From Microcoleus sp. AS-A8 (GTDB lineage: Bacteria; Cyanobacteriota; Cyanobacteriia; Cyanobacteriales; Coleofasciculaceae): a DNA stretch of 64,000 bases. The number at the start of each line of letters is the position of its first letter. Position 1 is the first letter of the stretch. This document shows positions 25,551 through 33,878 of this stretch, one piece after another. The position numbers were made by a program, and so were the translations under genes. The stretch spans positions 303,488 through 367,487 of the forward strand of contig JAMPKV010000007.1 in assembly GCA_039962225.1 (NCBI GenBank). Reading direction: 5' to 3'. The notes under the pieces were generated by a model. That model saw only the letters and a list, made by a program, of their open reading frames with translations, searched no databases and was not told the DNA's origin.

Positions 25551-27923
25551 TTAGTCAATTTTGACGGCAAAGCGCACAAATCCGACATTACCTGGAGTTG
25601 TGTTGGGAAGATCTCCCAGTTGCAATAAAACAGAGCCATTGGGATTGTTGGTATTCGGACAGGGAGAGGTTACGGGGGTTAGAGGAGAGGCAAATGTTCC
25701 CTGGTCTGTATCCGATGCATTCGTTTGGGGGGTCTGCGTGCCATTTTGATTTAACAAAATTCCACGACCGCCGCCAAAACTCTCAAAGATAAACGTGGTT
25801 CCAGAGGGAATGGGGTCACAAAGACGAGCATTGTTAACCTCTTGGGAGCCATCGGAGAGGAAATAAATAGTGTACTCGACTTCATCTCCATTTTGTAAGG
25901 GTGTTTCTGATTCTAGGTTGATTACCCCTAACAACCCTCCAGGCAATTGAGACCAGCCCGAAGCATCATCAGTCATATCTTTGGGGTCATTTACCACACT
26001 ATTGAAGTTAATACCGCTAATGGGCACATCGCTTCGCGTTGCATTGGTGATACGCTTCACCAACCGCAAGCGTGGTTCTGTCCCTGGAGGGTTCGCTAAA
26101 TCAAGCGGAGTCGTGTTGTTGTTATCACTGGGGTTGCCGTTGCCATCTGGATCGGGGTTCACACCATCGGTGGAAGTGTCACGCGTGGGGCCGACGGGAC
26201 TCTGAGCTGTTGCCTCCGCTTGATTGTCGTAGGGACTGAGTTGATTACCGGGGGTAATAGTAACAAGCAGTTCAATTGTTTTTGTTTGCCCGATCACTAA
26301 GGTGTCGGTGCCAGAGAGTAGATTTGTATCATTGACGCCATTGAAGTTGTTATTGGGGGCAAGGTTACCCGTTGGACTGCTGACGCGATTGACAGTGAAT
26401 GGCGTCGAACCAAAGGTATTGGAAAGATTTTCCGTGACTTGGACATTGTTGAGGTCAACATTGCCCAAATTCTGGATGGTGATGGTGTAGGTGAGTTGGA
26501 AATTGCCGTTACCCAGGTCAACCACGGAAGCTACGGTCTTAGCGGCACCAATAATCGGACTGGCTGTAACTTGCAACGGTGTGGGGTCAGGGAATCCCAC
26601 CACAGGAATGTAATCTGATAGAAGCGTCGAATCGCCGAAGTTAGGTGGAAGACCAAAAAGTTCGGATTGATTGAAGATGGTGCCAGGGGGGGTGTTAGGC
26701 GGAATCCGAACATCCACGCTGATTTGGGCAATGGTTCTGGCTTGAATCGTGATACCCGTGATTTCCAAGAGGTTAGTACTGCCATAGTTGTTGGGAGTGC
26801 TACCACTAATCTCTGTTAACCTTAGCGTGTCAGCAACGAATGTCCTTCCATTTTGCAGTTCGTCCCTAAACCTCAAGTTCGTTAAGGTCAACGGACTGCT
26901 GTTGGCAATGCGATAGATGTAGGTGACGGTTCCCCCCGCAGGCACTGTTTCGGGTGACACACTCTTCTCGACTTGTACGGCAAAAGCACAAGCGGCACCA
27001 TCATTTCTGACTACTCCTTGTGCAATACTGAGTAGGCTAAATTGACCTGTACCGGGACTCTCGACCGTACCTACATCCACAAGGTAGAAAGCACTGTTAT
27101 TAGGGCTCGTTTCGTAGGCGAAAAACTGACCAAAGGCATCAAAGAAGGCTCCCCCAACCGTACCAATTTGGGGATTGAGTGAAGGCAAGAAGCTAAGCGC
27201 GCCAGTCGTGCGGTCAATTCTCGCGACCTGCCTTGAGATAGTATCAAAGCCATAGAGCTGTCCATCTCTGGGATTGATGGCAAAGTCGGCTATGTCAGTC
27301 GGTTGTGATAGGGTGACGGTCGTACCAACCAATGTTGCCGCAGCTCCTGTGACATTAATTGTAAATAGTTGCTGGTTCTGTGGGTTCTGCGGATTACTAC
27401 TTAAGATCAGGTAGTTGCCATTGACATCGACATCGCCAGCTAAATACAAAATCGGTTGTCCAGGTAAACCCGCAGGAACACCTAGAGAAGTTGGTACTCC
27501 ATTGGGCGCAATCCGATAAACAGCCCGTGTGTCGGGATCGATGCCGTAGATCAATCCATCTTGAAAATTAAAGCCGATCGCGTTGTAGCGGATATTCGGA
27601 GGGATGACAATACCAGCAATCGGGTTTAGGGTAAACGGATTGACGTTGATGTTTACGGTGTTGAGTTCCGTTGGGGCGCTCACATCCGTCACATCCGTGC
27701 CTTGTCCTCGACTCACATACAATGTGTTTGTACAAGGAAAACTCGCTGAAGATTGTGCTGGCGCTGGAGGAGAATAACTCAATGCGATCGCTAAAATTAA
27801 AGCAGCAAAAAAAGCGGTCAAACGATTGATTCGTTTGCGCCAATAATTGCCCCCTCTAGTGATGGCGATGAGTGCCTTTCTCTTCCAATTTTGAGCGGCT
27901 GGTGGGAGGTAATTGCGATACAC
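25551..27923 (-). CDS. DUF11-repeat surface protein (shorter paralogue)
   Basis: A 790-aa exported protein. The signal region has its hydrophobic core at ~38-52 and AQS-type cleavage near residue 58. An N-terminal domain (~60-305) contains a repeating QDGLIYGIDPDT-like motif (a propeller-type region, DUF6923-like). Two DUF11-type beta-sandwich repeats (~310-600) follow, each ending near an Asp-rich DPDGNG loop. The C-terminal module (~625-790) is shared with the paralogue at 28374, including a Cys in ARLCDPIP and one in SPCPNTN, and ends VGFVRFAVKID. The start is GTG with AAGG nearby. A 450-base gap separates it from the upstream gene, so it may be the distal gene of the surface operon or have its own promoter. 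Confidence 0.78.
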   Translation of the reverse strand: MYRNYLPPAAQNWKRKALIAITRGGNYWRKRINRLTAFFAALILAIALSYSPPAPAQSSASFPCTNTLYVSRGQGTDVTDVSAPTELNTVNINVNPFTLNPIAGIVIPPNIRYNAIGFNFQDGLIYGIDPDTRAVYRIAPNGVPTSLGVPAGLPGQPILYLAGDVDVNGNYLILSSNPQNPQNQQLFTINVTGAAATLVGTTVTLSQPTDIADFAINPRDGQLYGFDTISRQVARIDRTTGALSFLPSLNPQIGTVGGAFFDAFGQFFAYETSPNNSAFYLVDVGTVESPGTGQFSLLSIAQGVVRNDGAACAFAVQVEKSVSPETVPAGGTVTYIYRIANSSPLTLTNLRFRDELQNGRTFVADTLRLTEISGSTPNNYGSTNLLEITGITIQARTIAQISVDVRIPPNTPPGTIFNQSELFGLPPNFGDSTLLSDYIPVVGFPDPTPLQVTASPIIGAAKTVASVVDLGNGNFQLTYTITIQNLGNVDLNNVQVTENLSNTFGSTPFTVNRVSSPTGNLAPNNNFNGVNDTNLLSGTDTLVIGQTKTIELLVTITPGNQLSPYDNQAEATAQSPVGPTRDTSTDGVNPDPDGNGNPSDNNNTTPLDLANPPGTEPRLRLVKRITNATRSDVPISGINFNSVVNDPKDMTDDASGWSQLPGGLLGVINLESETPLQNGDEVEYTIYFLSDGSQEVNNARLCDPIPSGTTFIFESFGGGRGILLNQNGTQTPQTNASDTDQGTFASPLTPVTSPCPNTNNPNGSVLLQLGDLPNTTPGNVGFVRFAVKID

Positions 27924-28373
27924 GACCTTGTTAACCTCTCTTTCACGATGCTTTTGGCAAGAGAAAAAAATACCAAACTAGCACAAATACAGCTTTTGTA
28001 CAGATAGTTTTCAAAAAATCAATCCATTTTTTACCACATAAGCATTTGACATCGAGCCGCTAGCTTGTAACTTTCCCAAAGGAAAAACGAAAGCAACGCC
28101 CAATCAAACGTTGCTAATCAAAGACTTTTATTCAGCTCTATTGATGATTAAAAAGTTAAGACATCTCAGAGGTTTGAAATAGCTCGTGCATAAGCGCTGC
28201 TACCAAGAGCGCTTACACTTATTCTGGATTTTGCTAACAAAGTCAGCGAATTGCTTTCTTGCCACCTGATGAAACCAGAAGAGTTGATATTAGCGCTTTG
28301 CTACAGTTACCAAACCTATCTATAGGAATAGAGTGGGCATGACCCTCTCTACCCCTAGCTCATCTACTAACTA
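27924..28373. other. Intergenic region between the two DUF11 paralogues
   Basis: A 450-base, AT-rich region with no gene. It contains an 8-bp stem TAAGCGCT / AGCGCTTA (28191-28215, nine-base loop), with no T-run. It could carry a promoter or processing site for the 25551-27923 gene. Confidence 0.5.
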
Positions 28374-31361
28374 TTAATCGATTCTGACGCGGAAGCGGAT
28401 AAAACCAATATTACTTGGCGGCGTCGTGGGCAGTTCTCCCAGATTCACTAAGATTGATCCGTTAGAGTTGTTGGTATTGGGACAGGGAGAGGTAACCGGA
28501 GTTAGACGGGAAAAGAATGTCCCTTTGTCTGTATCTGGGGCGTTAGTTAGAGATGTATTTGTTGCCTGTTGATTCAACAAAATCCCTTGCCCCGGTTGAA
28601 AACTATCAGGAATAAATGTGGTTTTCTCTGGAATGGGGTCACAGACTTTGGCATCGGTGACAGATTGAGTTCCATCCGAGAGGTAATAAACGGTATATTC
28701 GACTTCATCTCCAGTCTGTAAGAGAGCATCGGAAGCGATGCGGAAAACACCCGTGAGAACTCCACCCGGCAGTTGAGACCAACCAGAAACATTGTCGTTG
28801 AGGTCATTGGGGTTATCAACAAAGCTCTGGAAGTCAATTCCACTAATGGGCGCACCACCTCGGATTACATTTGTAATGCGTTTCACCAAGCGTAAGTTTG
28901 GCCCTACATCCAATGGAGTCTGGTCATTGTTATTGGTTGGGTTGCCATCATTATCCGGGTCTGGATTAATCCCAGCTTGCGATTGATCGCTCACTGAGCC
29001 AGAAGGACTTTGAGCTGTTCCTTGTACCACGTTTTCATAGGTACGAGTTTGGTTACCTGGGGTGATAATGACGACCAATTCAAGGACTTTTGTTTCACCA
29101 ACAGCTAAGGTATCTGTACCCGATAGCAAATTAATGTCAGTACGACCATTGTAGTTAGAATTAGGCGTAAGGTTGCCATTAGGACTTGTGACACTATTGG
29201 CAGGAACTGTAAACGGTATGGTATCAAAGGTAGTGGCAAGGTTCTCCGTAAGCTGAAGATTAGTGAGATTCTCTTGCCCGTAGTTTCGGGCACGAATTCT
29301 GTAAGTTACGGTGGAGTTTCCTCCATCAGAAGGAACAATGGAAACGAGTTCCTTGGCAACTCCTAAAGCCGGTATTTGGTTGAAGCTGACTGGTGTGGGT
29401 TGGTTGTTATTAGGCTCGTTGGCGATGCCATTGCCATCGGGGTCTGGGTTTGTGCCATTTTGAGAGAAGTCTTCAGTCGGGCCCGCAGGACTTTGACCTG
29501 TCGCCTGAGCTTGGTTGTTGTAAGGGCCAAGGTTGGCACCAGGAGTGACATCGACAATAAATTGAATGGTCTTGCTTTGACCAACGACTAATGTGTTGTT
29601 TGTACCTGCTAACAGATTGAAGTCAGTGCGACCATCGTAGTTGGGATTAGGAGTGAGGTCGCCGCTTGGACTGCTAACACTATTCGGGGAAACGGTAAAG
29701 GACGTTGCGTTAGCAAAGGTAGTGGTGAGATTTTCAATAACTTGCACATTGTTGAGGTCAACATTCCCTAGGTTGCTGACGACGAGTGCGTAAGTCACTC
29801 GGAAGACACCGCCGCCAAGATTAACGCTCGATGCCACTGCCTTTGTCAAACCAATCCTCGGAGTGGGGGGAGCTGGAGTAATGACTAAGGGTGTCTGATC
29901 AGGGTAGATGCCTGAGGGGGGAAAATCTGACGGAATCGTAGGTGGAAGGGTCAGTCCAGGCACGGATGGAACGTTATTGATTGTGGCTTGATTCAAGACT
30001 GTGCCAGGAGTTGCACTCAAACTGACCCGGACATTGACGGTGATTTCAACAGAACCTCTAGGTGGGATGGTAATCCCTGCAATTTCCAGCACTGGAGTTC
30101 CGCCATAAGCATTAGGAGTGCCACCCACGCTAGTATTGTCTAGCGTTTGATCGACGTAGATTAACCCAGGAGGTAACTGGTCGGTGAAAGTCAAGTTTGC
30201 CGTGCTTAATGGCTGTCCTAGCTGGTTAGCAATGCGATATCTGTATGTAACGATGCCATTGGCGGCTACTGATTGAGGATCGACAATTTTCTCCGCGATC
30301 GGCGCAAAGGCACAAGATGCACCATCAAATCTTGATATGGCTCCAATAGAGGTCTGGTTCTGTTGTTCAAAAACGATTGGGTTAGCGTTTGCAACGTTAC
30401 GAGCTACCAATAAATTACTAACATTACCATTACTCTCTACAACGTAGAAGTTCCCAAACGCATCGAAGAAAGATGCACCAACCGCAGCATTACCAACAGC
30501 AACATTGGTTATTGGATTGCCAAAGTACGTGACTACACCCGTCGTCGGGTCGATGCGAGCCATCTGTTTTCGGTTGCTGTCAAAGGAATAAAGCTGATCA
30601 TCCACGGGATTGAAGGAGATGTCGGCAAAGCTAGTACCTGCGAGTGTCCGCGAGCTGACGACAGTATTAGTGGCTAGATTGATCGCAAAGAAGTTCGGTT
30701 GATCCGCAGGAGCAGGCGGGTTAGGCGTGACACCTAAAGGATCAAAAGTGGTGAGATAGACGTAGTAGAGTCCATTTCTATCGATATCACCTGCAAAAGC
30801 ATTACGCCTACCGCCCGCATCTGGGGCTGGGAGTACCGGAAACCCAGTTGCGGGGCCTCGTGGGATAGCTGTTCCACTACTATTAATTTGATAAAGTGAT
30901 GGAGGATTGGCTCCGTTACCAGAATCAGGGTTACCCGAATTGGGTGCAATACCATAAATGAAGCCATCTTGAATATTAAATCCTATGGCGTTGTATTGAC
31001 GAGTTGCAATGCCGACAGTGTTAAGCGCAAAATTAGGCGTTGTGATAACGCTGGAGAGTGTAGTCGCTCCGGTAGCTGGTCCTTGACTGATGTACAAAGT
31101 CCGATCGCAAATAAAACTCCCCGCAGCTCCCTGTGTTAAGGCTGGAGGGTAGTAGCCCACTACCACCGCCAACAGAGTCAAGAGGCTGATTAGCCCATGC
31201 CCCAACTTCCGCAACCGGAATGATACTTTTGGATAGGGGAACATCACCCTCTGACTCCGACGGGGCATGATTTTATTCGCAGAAGATAAAGCCAAGCCGA
31301 TCAATATTTGGGCTTTTTTTTTCCACGTCTGGACGCCGATTCGCTGGGAATTGCGCTGCAC
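28374..31361 (-). CDS. DUF11-repeat surface protein (longer paralogue)
   Basis: A 995-aa exported protein, paralogous to 25551-27923. A signal region is followed by an N-terminal domain (~85-350) with the same GFNIQDGFIYGI motif. Three DUF11 repeats (~370-500, ~505-660, ~665-815) are each followed by an Asp/Asn loop such as NPDPDGNG or NPDPDNDGN that could bind calcium. The shared C-terminal module (~825-995) contains the paired Cys (AKVCDPIP, SPCPNTN) and ends IGFIRFRVRID. The GTG start overlaps the upstream gene's stop by one base (TAGTG) and has GGGGAGG ahead of it, so it is translationally coupled. It is probably a surface stalk or S-layer-like component; the exact role is unknown. Confidence 0.8.
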   Translation of the reverse strand: MQRNSQRIGVQTWKKKAQILIGLALSSANKIMPRRSQRVMFPYPKVSFRLRKLGHGLISLLTLLAVVVGYYPPALTQGAAGSFICDRTLYISQGPATGATTLSSVITTPNFALNTVGIATRQYNAIGFNIQDGFIYGIAPNSGNPDSGNGANPPSLYQINSSGTAIPRGPATGFPVLPAPDAGGRRNAFAGDIDRNGLYYVYLTTFDPLGVTPNPPAPADQPNFFAINLATNTVVSSRTLAGTSFADISFNPVDDQLYSFDSNRKQMARIDPTTGVVTYFGNPITNVAVGNAAVGASFFDAFGNFYVVESNGNVSNLLVARNVANANPIVFEQQNQTSIGAISRFDGASCAFAPIAEKIVDPQSVAANGIVTYRYRIANQLGQPLSTANLTFTDQLPPGLIYVDQTLDNTSVGGTPNAYGGTPVLEIAGITIPPRGSVEITVNVRVSLSATPGTVLNQATINNVPSVPGLTLPPTIPSDFPPSGIYPDQTPLVITPAPPTPRIGLTKAVASSVNLGGGVFRVTYALVVSNLGNVDLNNVQVIENLTTTFANATSFTVSPNSVSSPSGDLTPNPNYDGRTDFNLLAGTNNTLVVGQSKTIQFIVDVTPGANLGPYNNQAQATGQSPAGPTEDFSQNGTNPDPDGNGIANEPNNNQPTPVSFNQIPALGVAKELVSIVPSDGGNSTVTYRIRARNYGQENLTNLQLTENLATTFDTIPFTVPANSVTSPNGNLTPNSNYNGRTDINLLSGTDTLAVGETKVLELVVIITPGNQTRTYENVVQGTAQSPSGSVSDQSQAGINPDPDNDGNPTNNNDQTPLDVGPNLRLVKRITNVIRGGAPISGIDFQSFVDNPNDLNDNVSGWSQLPGGVLTGVFRIASDALLQTGDEVEYTVYYLSDGTQSVTDAKVCDPIPEKTTFIPDSFQPGQGILLNQQATNTSLTNAPDTDKGTFFSRLTPVTSPCPNTNNSNGSILVNLGELPTTPPSNIGFIRFRVRID

Positions 31362-33520
31362 TACCTCGATCCTCCCCTAGGTTCTACTTGCAAGTCGGTT
31401 TCTTGATTTTCAAAGATGATTTCCAAGCCTCTCGTGTCTTGGAAGATGAATTCCACGCGGCGATCGCGTGCATAATCCACAACGTCAGTGCCCGTGGTTC
31501 GGCGTTCTACTTCACCAAATGACCGAATTGTCAAGCGTTCTGGAGCAATTCCTTGACGCAACAGATAATTTCGTGCGGCGATCGCACGACGCATTCCTAA
31601 GGCTTGGTTGTAGGCCGCACTGGCACGGGGGTCAGTGTGACCCTGAATGTCAACGGTGAGAAAGGGATAAGAGCGCATTACTTCACCAATTTGGTCGAGG
31701 ATGGCGGCGCTTTCCGGACTGATGGTGGATTGGTCGAGAGCGAAATGGATATTCCGTGCTATGGAGAGCCTCAGTTGTTCTGGTGGAGGAGTCGGTTCTG
31801 GGGGAGTGGGTGGTACTTGTGCGGTTGTACATGGGGGAATCACACCAGAAGGTGCATCAGGTTGGGCTGTGCCAGTCCCATCCGCCGCGAGAACCCTGGC
31901 ATTGAGCGCGGGTTCAGAGGTGCCGTACTGGGGATGAGTTGCGATCGCGCTGACTTTTTCCCCAGGCTGTAAATTATCGAGAGTGACGCTAAAATCCCCT
32001 TTCTCATCTGTAGTTACACTCGTGAGGGGTTCACTTAACGGGCCATAGGGAATAGTCGTATTTTCCCGAACTCGATACACTTCAACCGTTGAACCCGGAT
32101 CAGCTTTTCCAAACAGCTTCACCTCTCTTCCCAATACAAAAAACTCCGAACTGTGAAACTGCGGCGCATTAATCGCTGAGTTCCCCGTTTCTTCGCGTCG
32201 GTTGGGGGAATTCCGGAGGGGATTCGGGCCATCCCCGCGTTGAAAATGAATCGGGTTAACATTCTGTTGGGTGTTGAGGTCAATGCTCAACCCTTCGAGT
32301 TGGGCAAAGCGATTGTTCTCAATCCTGTTGCGCGCAGAGGAGCGATTCTGCTGGACATCGTTTTTCGGATAAGCCGTCACCACCACACCCGGCCCTGACT
32401 GATAACGAATTTGGTTATCCATCACCTGGTGATTATTTCCCATCAGGTAAACAGCCGCCTGACGCAAGCGTCTGCCGTTCGAGGTGATTTGGTTATTGCG
32501 AATTTGTACAGCACCGTTGGGCTTAAATAAATACACCCCACTGCCATCATTGCCACAAATTAAATTGCCTGTAATTTGCGACTGGTCAATCTCCCCTTCT
32601 AGGCGAATGGCATCGGGCATTCCAGCTAGCCCATTAGCCACGATGATGTTCTCTGTTACCAGCATATTTTCGGCTTGAGCGCCGGTAATGATGCCACTAC
32701 CCTGATGGTTGGCAATGCGGTTGCGTCGGATTGTAGTTCCTTGACTGTTAAACACGTACAAGCCAAAGGCCGATAACTGACTGGGCATTTGCCCATTGGG
32801 TGGGATACCCAACCAATTCAGTTCAATCGCGACATTCTTCGGTGGCTGGGATTCGCTGGGTTTGGAGTTGGGTTTAGGACTCCTCAAATCCAAACTAGAG
32901 GTGGGTGCCTGGAGCGTTACATCGGGAAATGAAGGATTCCGGTCGATCACAATATCTCCCGGTGGTGTGTTGAGTGTCGCCCCACCCCACTTGCCAAAGC
33001 CATAGATACTTAAACCCCGCACGGTGATGTTATCGGCGACAATGGTTAGTCCCCGTAAGACTTCTTGGTTGGGTGCGGGGGCTAGAGCCACCACAGGAAT
33101 AGGGATTTCAATTTCTGCCGTTGGCGAACGGGTTGCATCATAACCCGGTTGGGTTGTACCATCCACCACCAACCCCGGATTGGCTAAGGATGGTAATAGT
33201 GCCGTGAGGTAAATAGTGGTTTGGTCTGGGGGTAAATTAAATTCAATGCGAGAGGGTGTATTGGCGTCGAGGGGTCGAACTTGGGCTTTTTCCGCCTCAC
33301 TCAATAGCCCAAGGCTGAGTTCACCATTGACAAGGGCGATCGCCTCCCGCAAGGTTAAGCTATTGTCGGGTTGAATCAGGCCATCCTGATTACTATTCAC
33401 CACCACGGATACAGAATTGGTCGGTTGCGCTGTCGCCCTCAGTGGCGCGACTAAAACGCTAAACAGGAGCAGTTGAGGAAGGCAGAAGGCAAAAGGCGGA
33501 AGGCAAAAGGTTTTGTTCAC
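31361..33520 (-). CDS. Right-handed beta-helix protein with C-terminal OmpA domain
   Basis: 719 aa from the GTG at 33520, which gives a proper signal peptide (core ~15-27, cleavage near ATAQ). The frame stays open to a GTG at 33868, but the extra 116 residues are translated repeat DNA (KAEEGRQKKEG units). AGGAGGGG lies ~13 bases upstream of 33520. A SLTLREAI segment (CSLREAI-like) leads into a parallel beta-helix (~130-420) with N-x-I/F rungs. An Ig-like segment (~490-560) follows, then an OmpA/MotB peptidoglycan-binding domain (~600-700: HTDPRASAAYNQALGMRRA). Its role would be to anchor the surface complex to the wall. It ends TAG, overlapping the next GTG by one base. Confidence 0.82.
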   Translation of the reverse strand: MNKTFCLPPFAFCLPQLLLFSVLVAPLRATAQPTNSVSVVVNSNQDGLIQPDNSLTLREAIALVNGELSLGLLSEAEKAQVRPLDANTPSRIEFNLPPDQTTIYLTALLPSLANPGLVVDGTTQPGYDATRSPTAEIEIPIPVVALAPAPNQEVLRGLTIVADNITVRGLSIYGFGKWGGATLNTPPGDIVIDRNPSFPDVTLQAPTSSLDLRSPKPNSKPSESQPPKNVAIELNWLGIPPNGQMPSQLSAFGLYVFNSQGTTIRRNRIANHQGSGIITGAQAENMLVTENIIVANGLAGMPDAIRLEGEIDQSQITGNLICGNDGSGVYLFKPNGAVQIRNNQITSNGRRLRQAAVYLMGNNHQVMDNQIRYQSGPGVVVTAYPKNDVQQNRSSARNRIENNRFAQLEGLSIDLNTQQNVNPIHFQRGDGPNPLRNSPNRREETGNSAINAPQFHSSEFFVLGREVKLFGKADPGSTVEVYRVRENTTIPYGPLSEPLTSVTTDEKGDFSVTLDNLQPGEKVSAIATHPQYGTSEPALNARVLAADGTGTAQPDAPSGVIPPCTTAQVPPTPPEPTPPPEQLRLSIARNIHFALDQSTISPESAAILDQIGEVMRSYPFLTVDIQGHTDPRASAAYNQALGMRRAIAARNYLLRQGIAPERLTIRSFGEVERRTTGTDVVDYARDRRVEFIFQDTRGLEIIFENQETDLQVEPRGGSR
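33478..33510. repeat. CCTTTTGCC/CCTTCTGCC-type repeat encoding the signal peptide core
   Basis: On the minus strand this reads a CCTTCTGCC/CCTTTTGCC-type low-complexity run, the same sequence family as the tandem array at 33631-33798 but in the opposite orientation. It encodes FCLPPFAFCLPQ, part of the signal peptide. The two blocks together form an inverted pair. Confidence 0.5.
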
Positions 33521-33630
33521 AAGGAGATTCAAACCCCTCCTGAACAGGAGCCAGTGAACATTGTTCACTCTAGGCTTGATACCCTTACTCCTTTCAGTCG
33601 TGGGTTCATGTCGAAGGTATTGGGCAAGGA

Positions 33631-33798
33631 CATTCCTTCTTCTGCCTTCCTTCTTCTGCCTTCCTTCTTCTGCCTTCCTTCTTCTGCCTTCCTTCTTCTG
33701 CCTTCCTTCTTCTGCCTTCCTTCTTCTGCCTTCCTTCTTCTGCCTTCCTTCTTCTGCCTTCCTTCTTCTGCCTTCCTTCTTCTGCCTTCCTTCTTCTG
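33631..33798. repeat. 14-bp tandem array (CCTTCCTTCTTCTG) x11 plus one variant
   Basis: One variant unit (33631-33644) is followed by eleven perfect 14-bp units (33645-33798). It lies between the Ig/barrel gene and the OmpA gene. On the minus strand the open frame would read KAEEGRQKKEGRRR (42 nt, three DNA units, each in a different phase), a translation by chance rather than a protein domain. Confidence 0.92.
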
Positions 33799-33878
33799 CC
33801 TTTTTCAAGTTTGACCCTTGACAGTTGACTCCCCGCATGACCGAAAATTTCAATAATTTGTATTGCACTCCTAACTAT

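Noticed and set aside
33631..33798. Possible CRISPR or a protein domain of KAEEGRQKKEG repeats
   Set aside because: No spacers; 14 bp is not a multiple of three, so the repeated peptide is a by-product of the DNA array.
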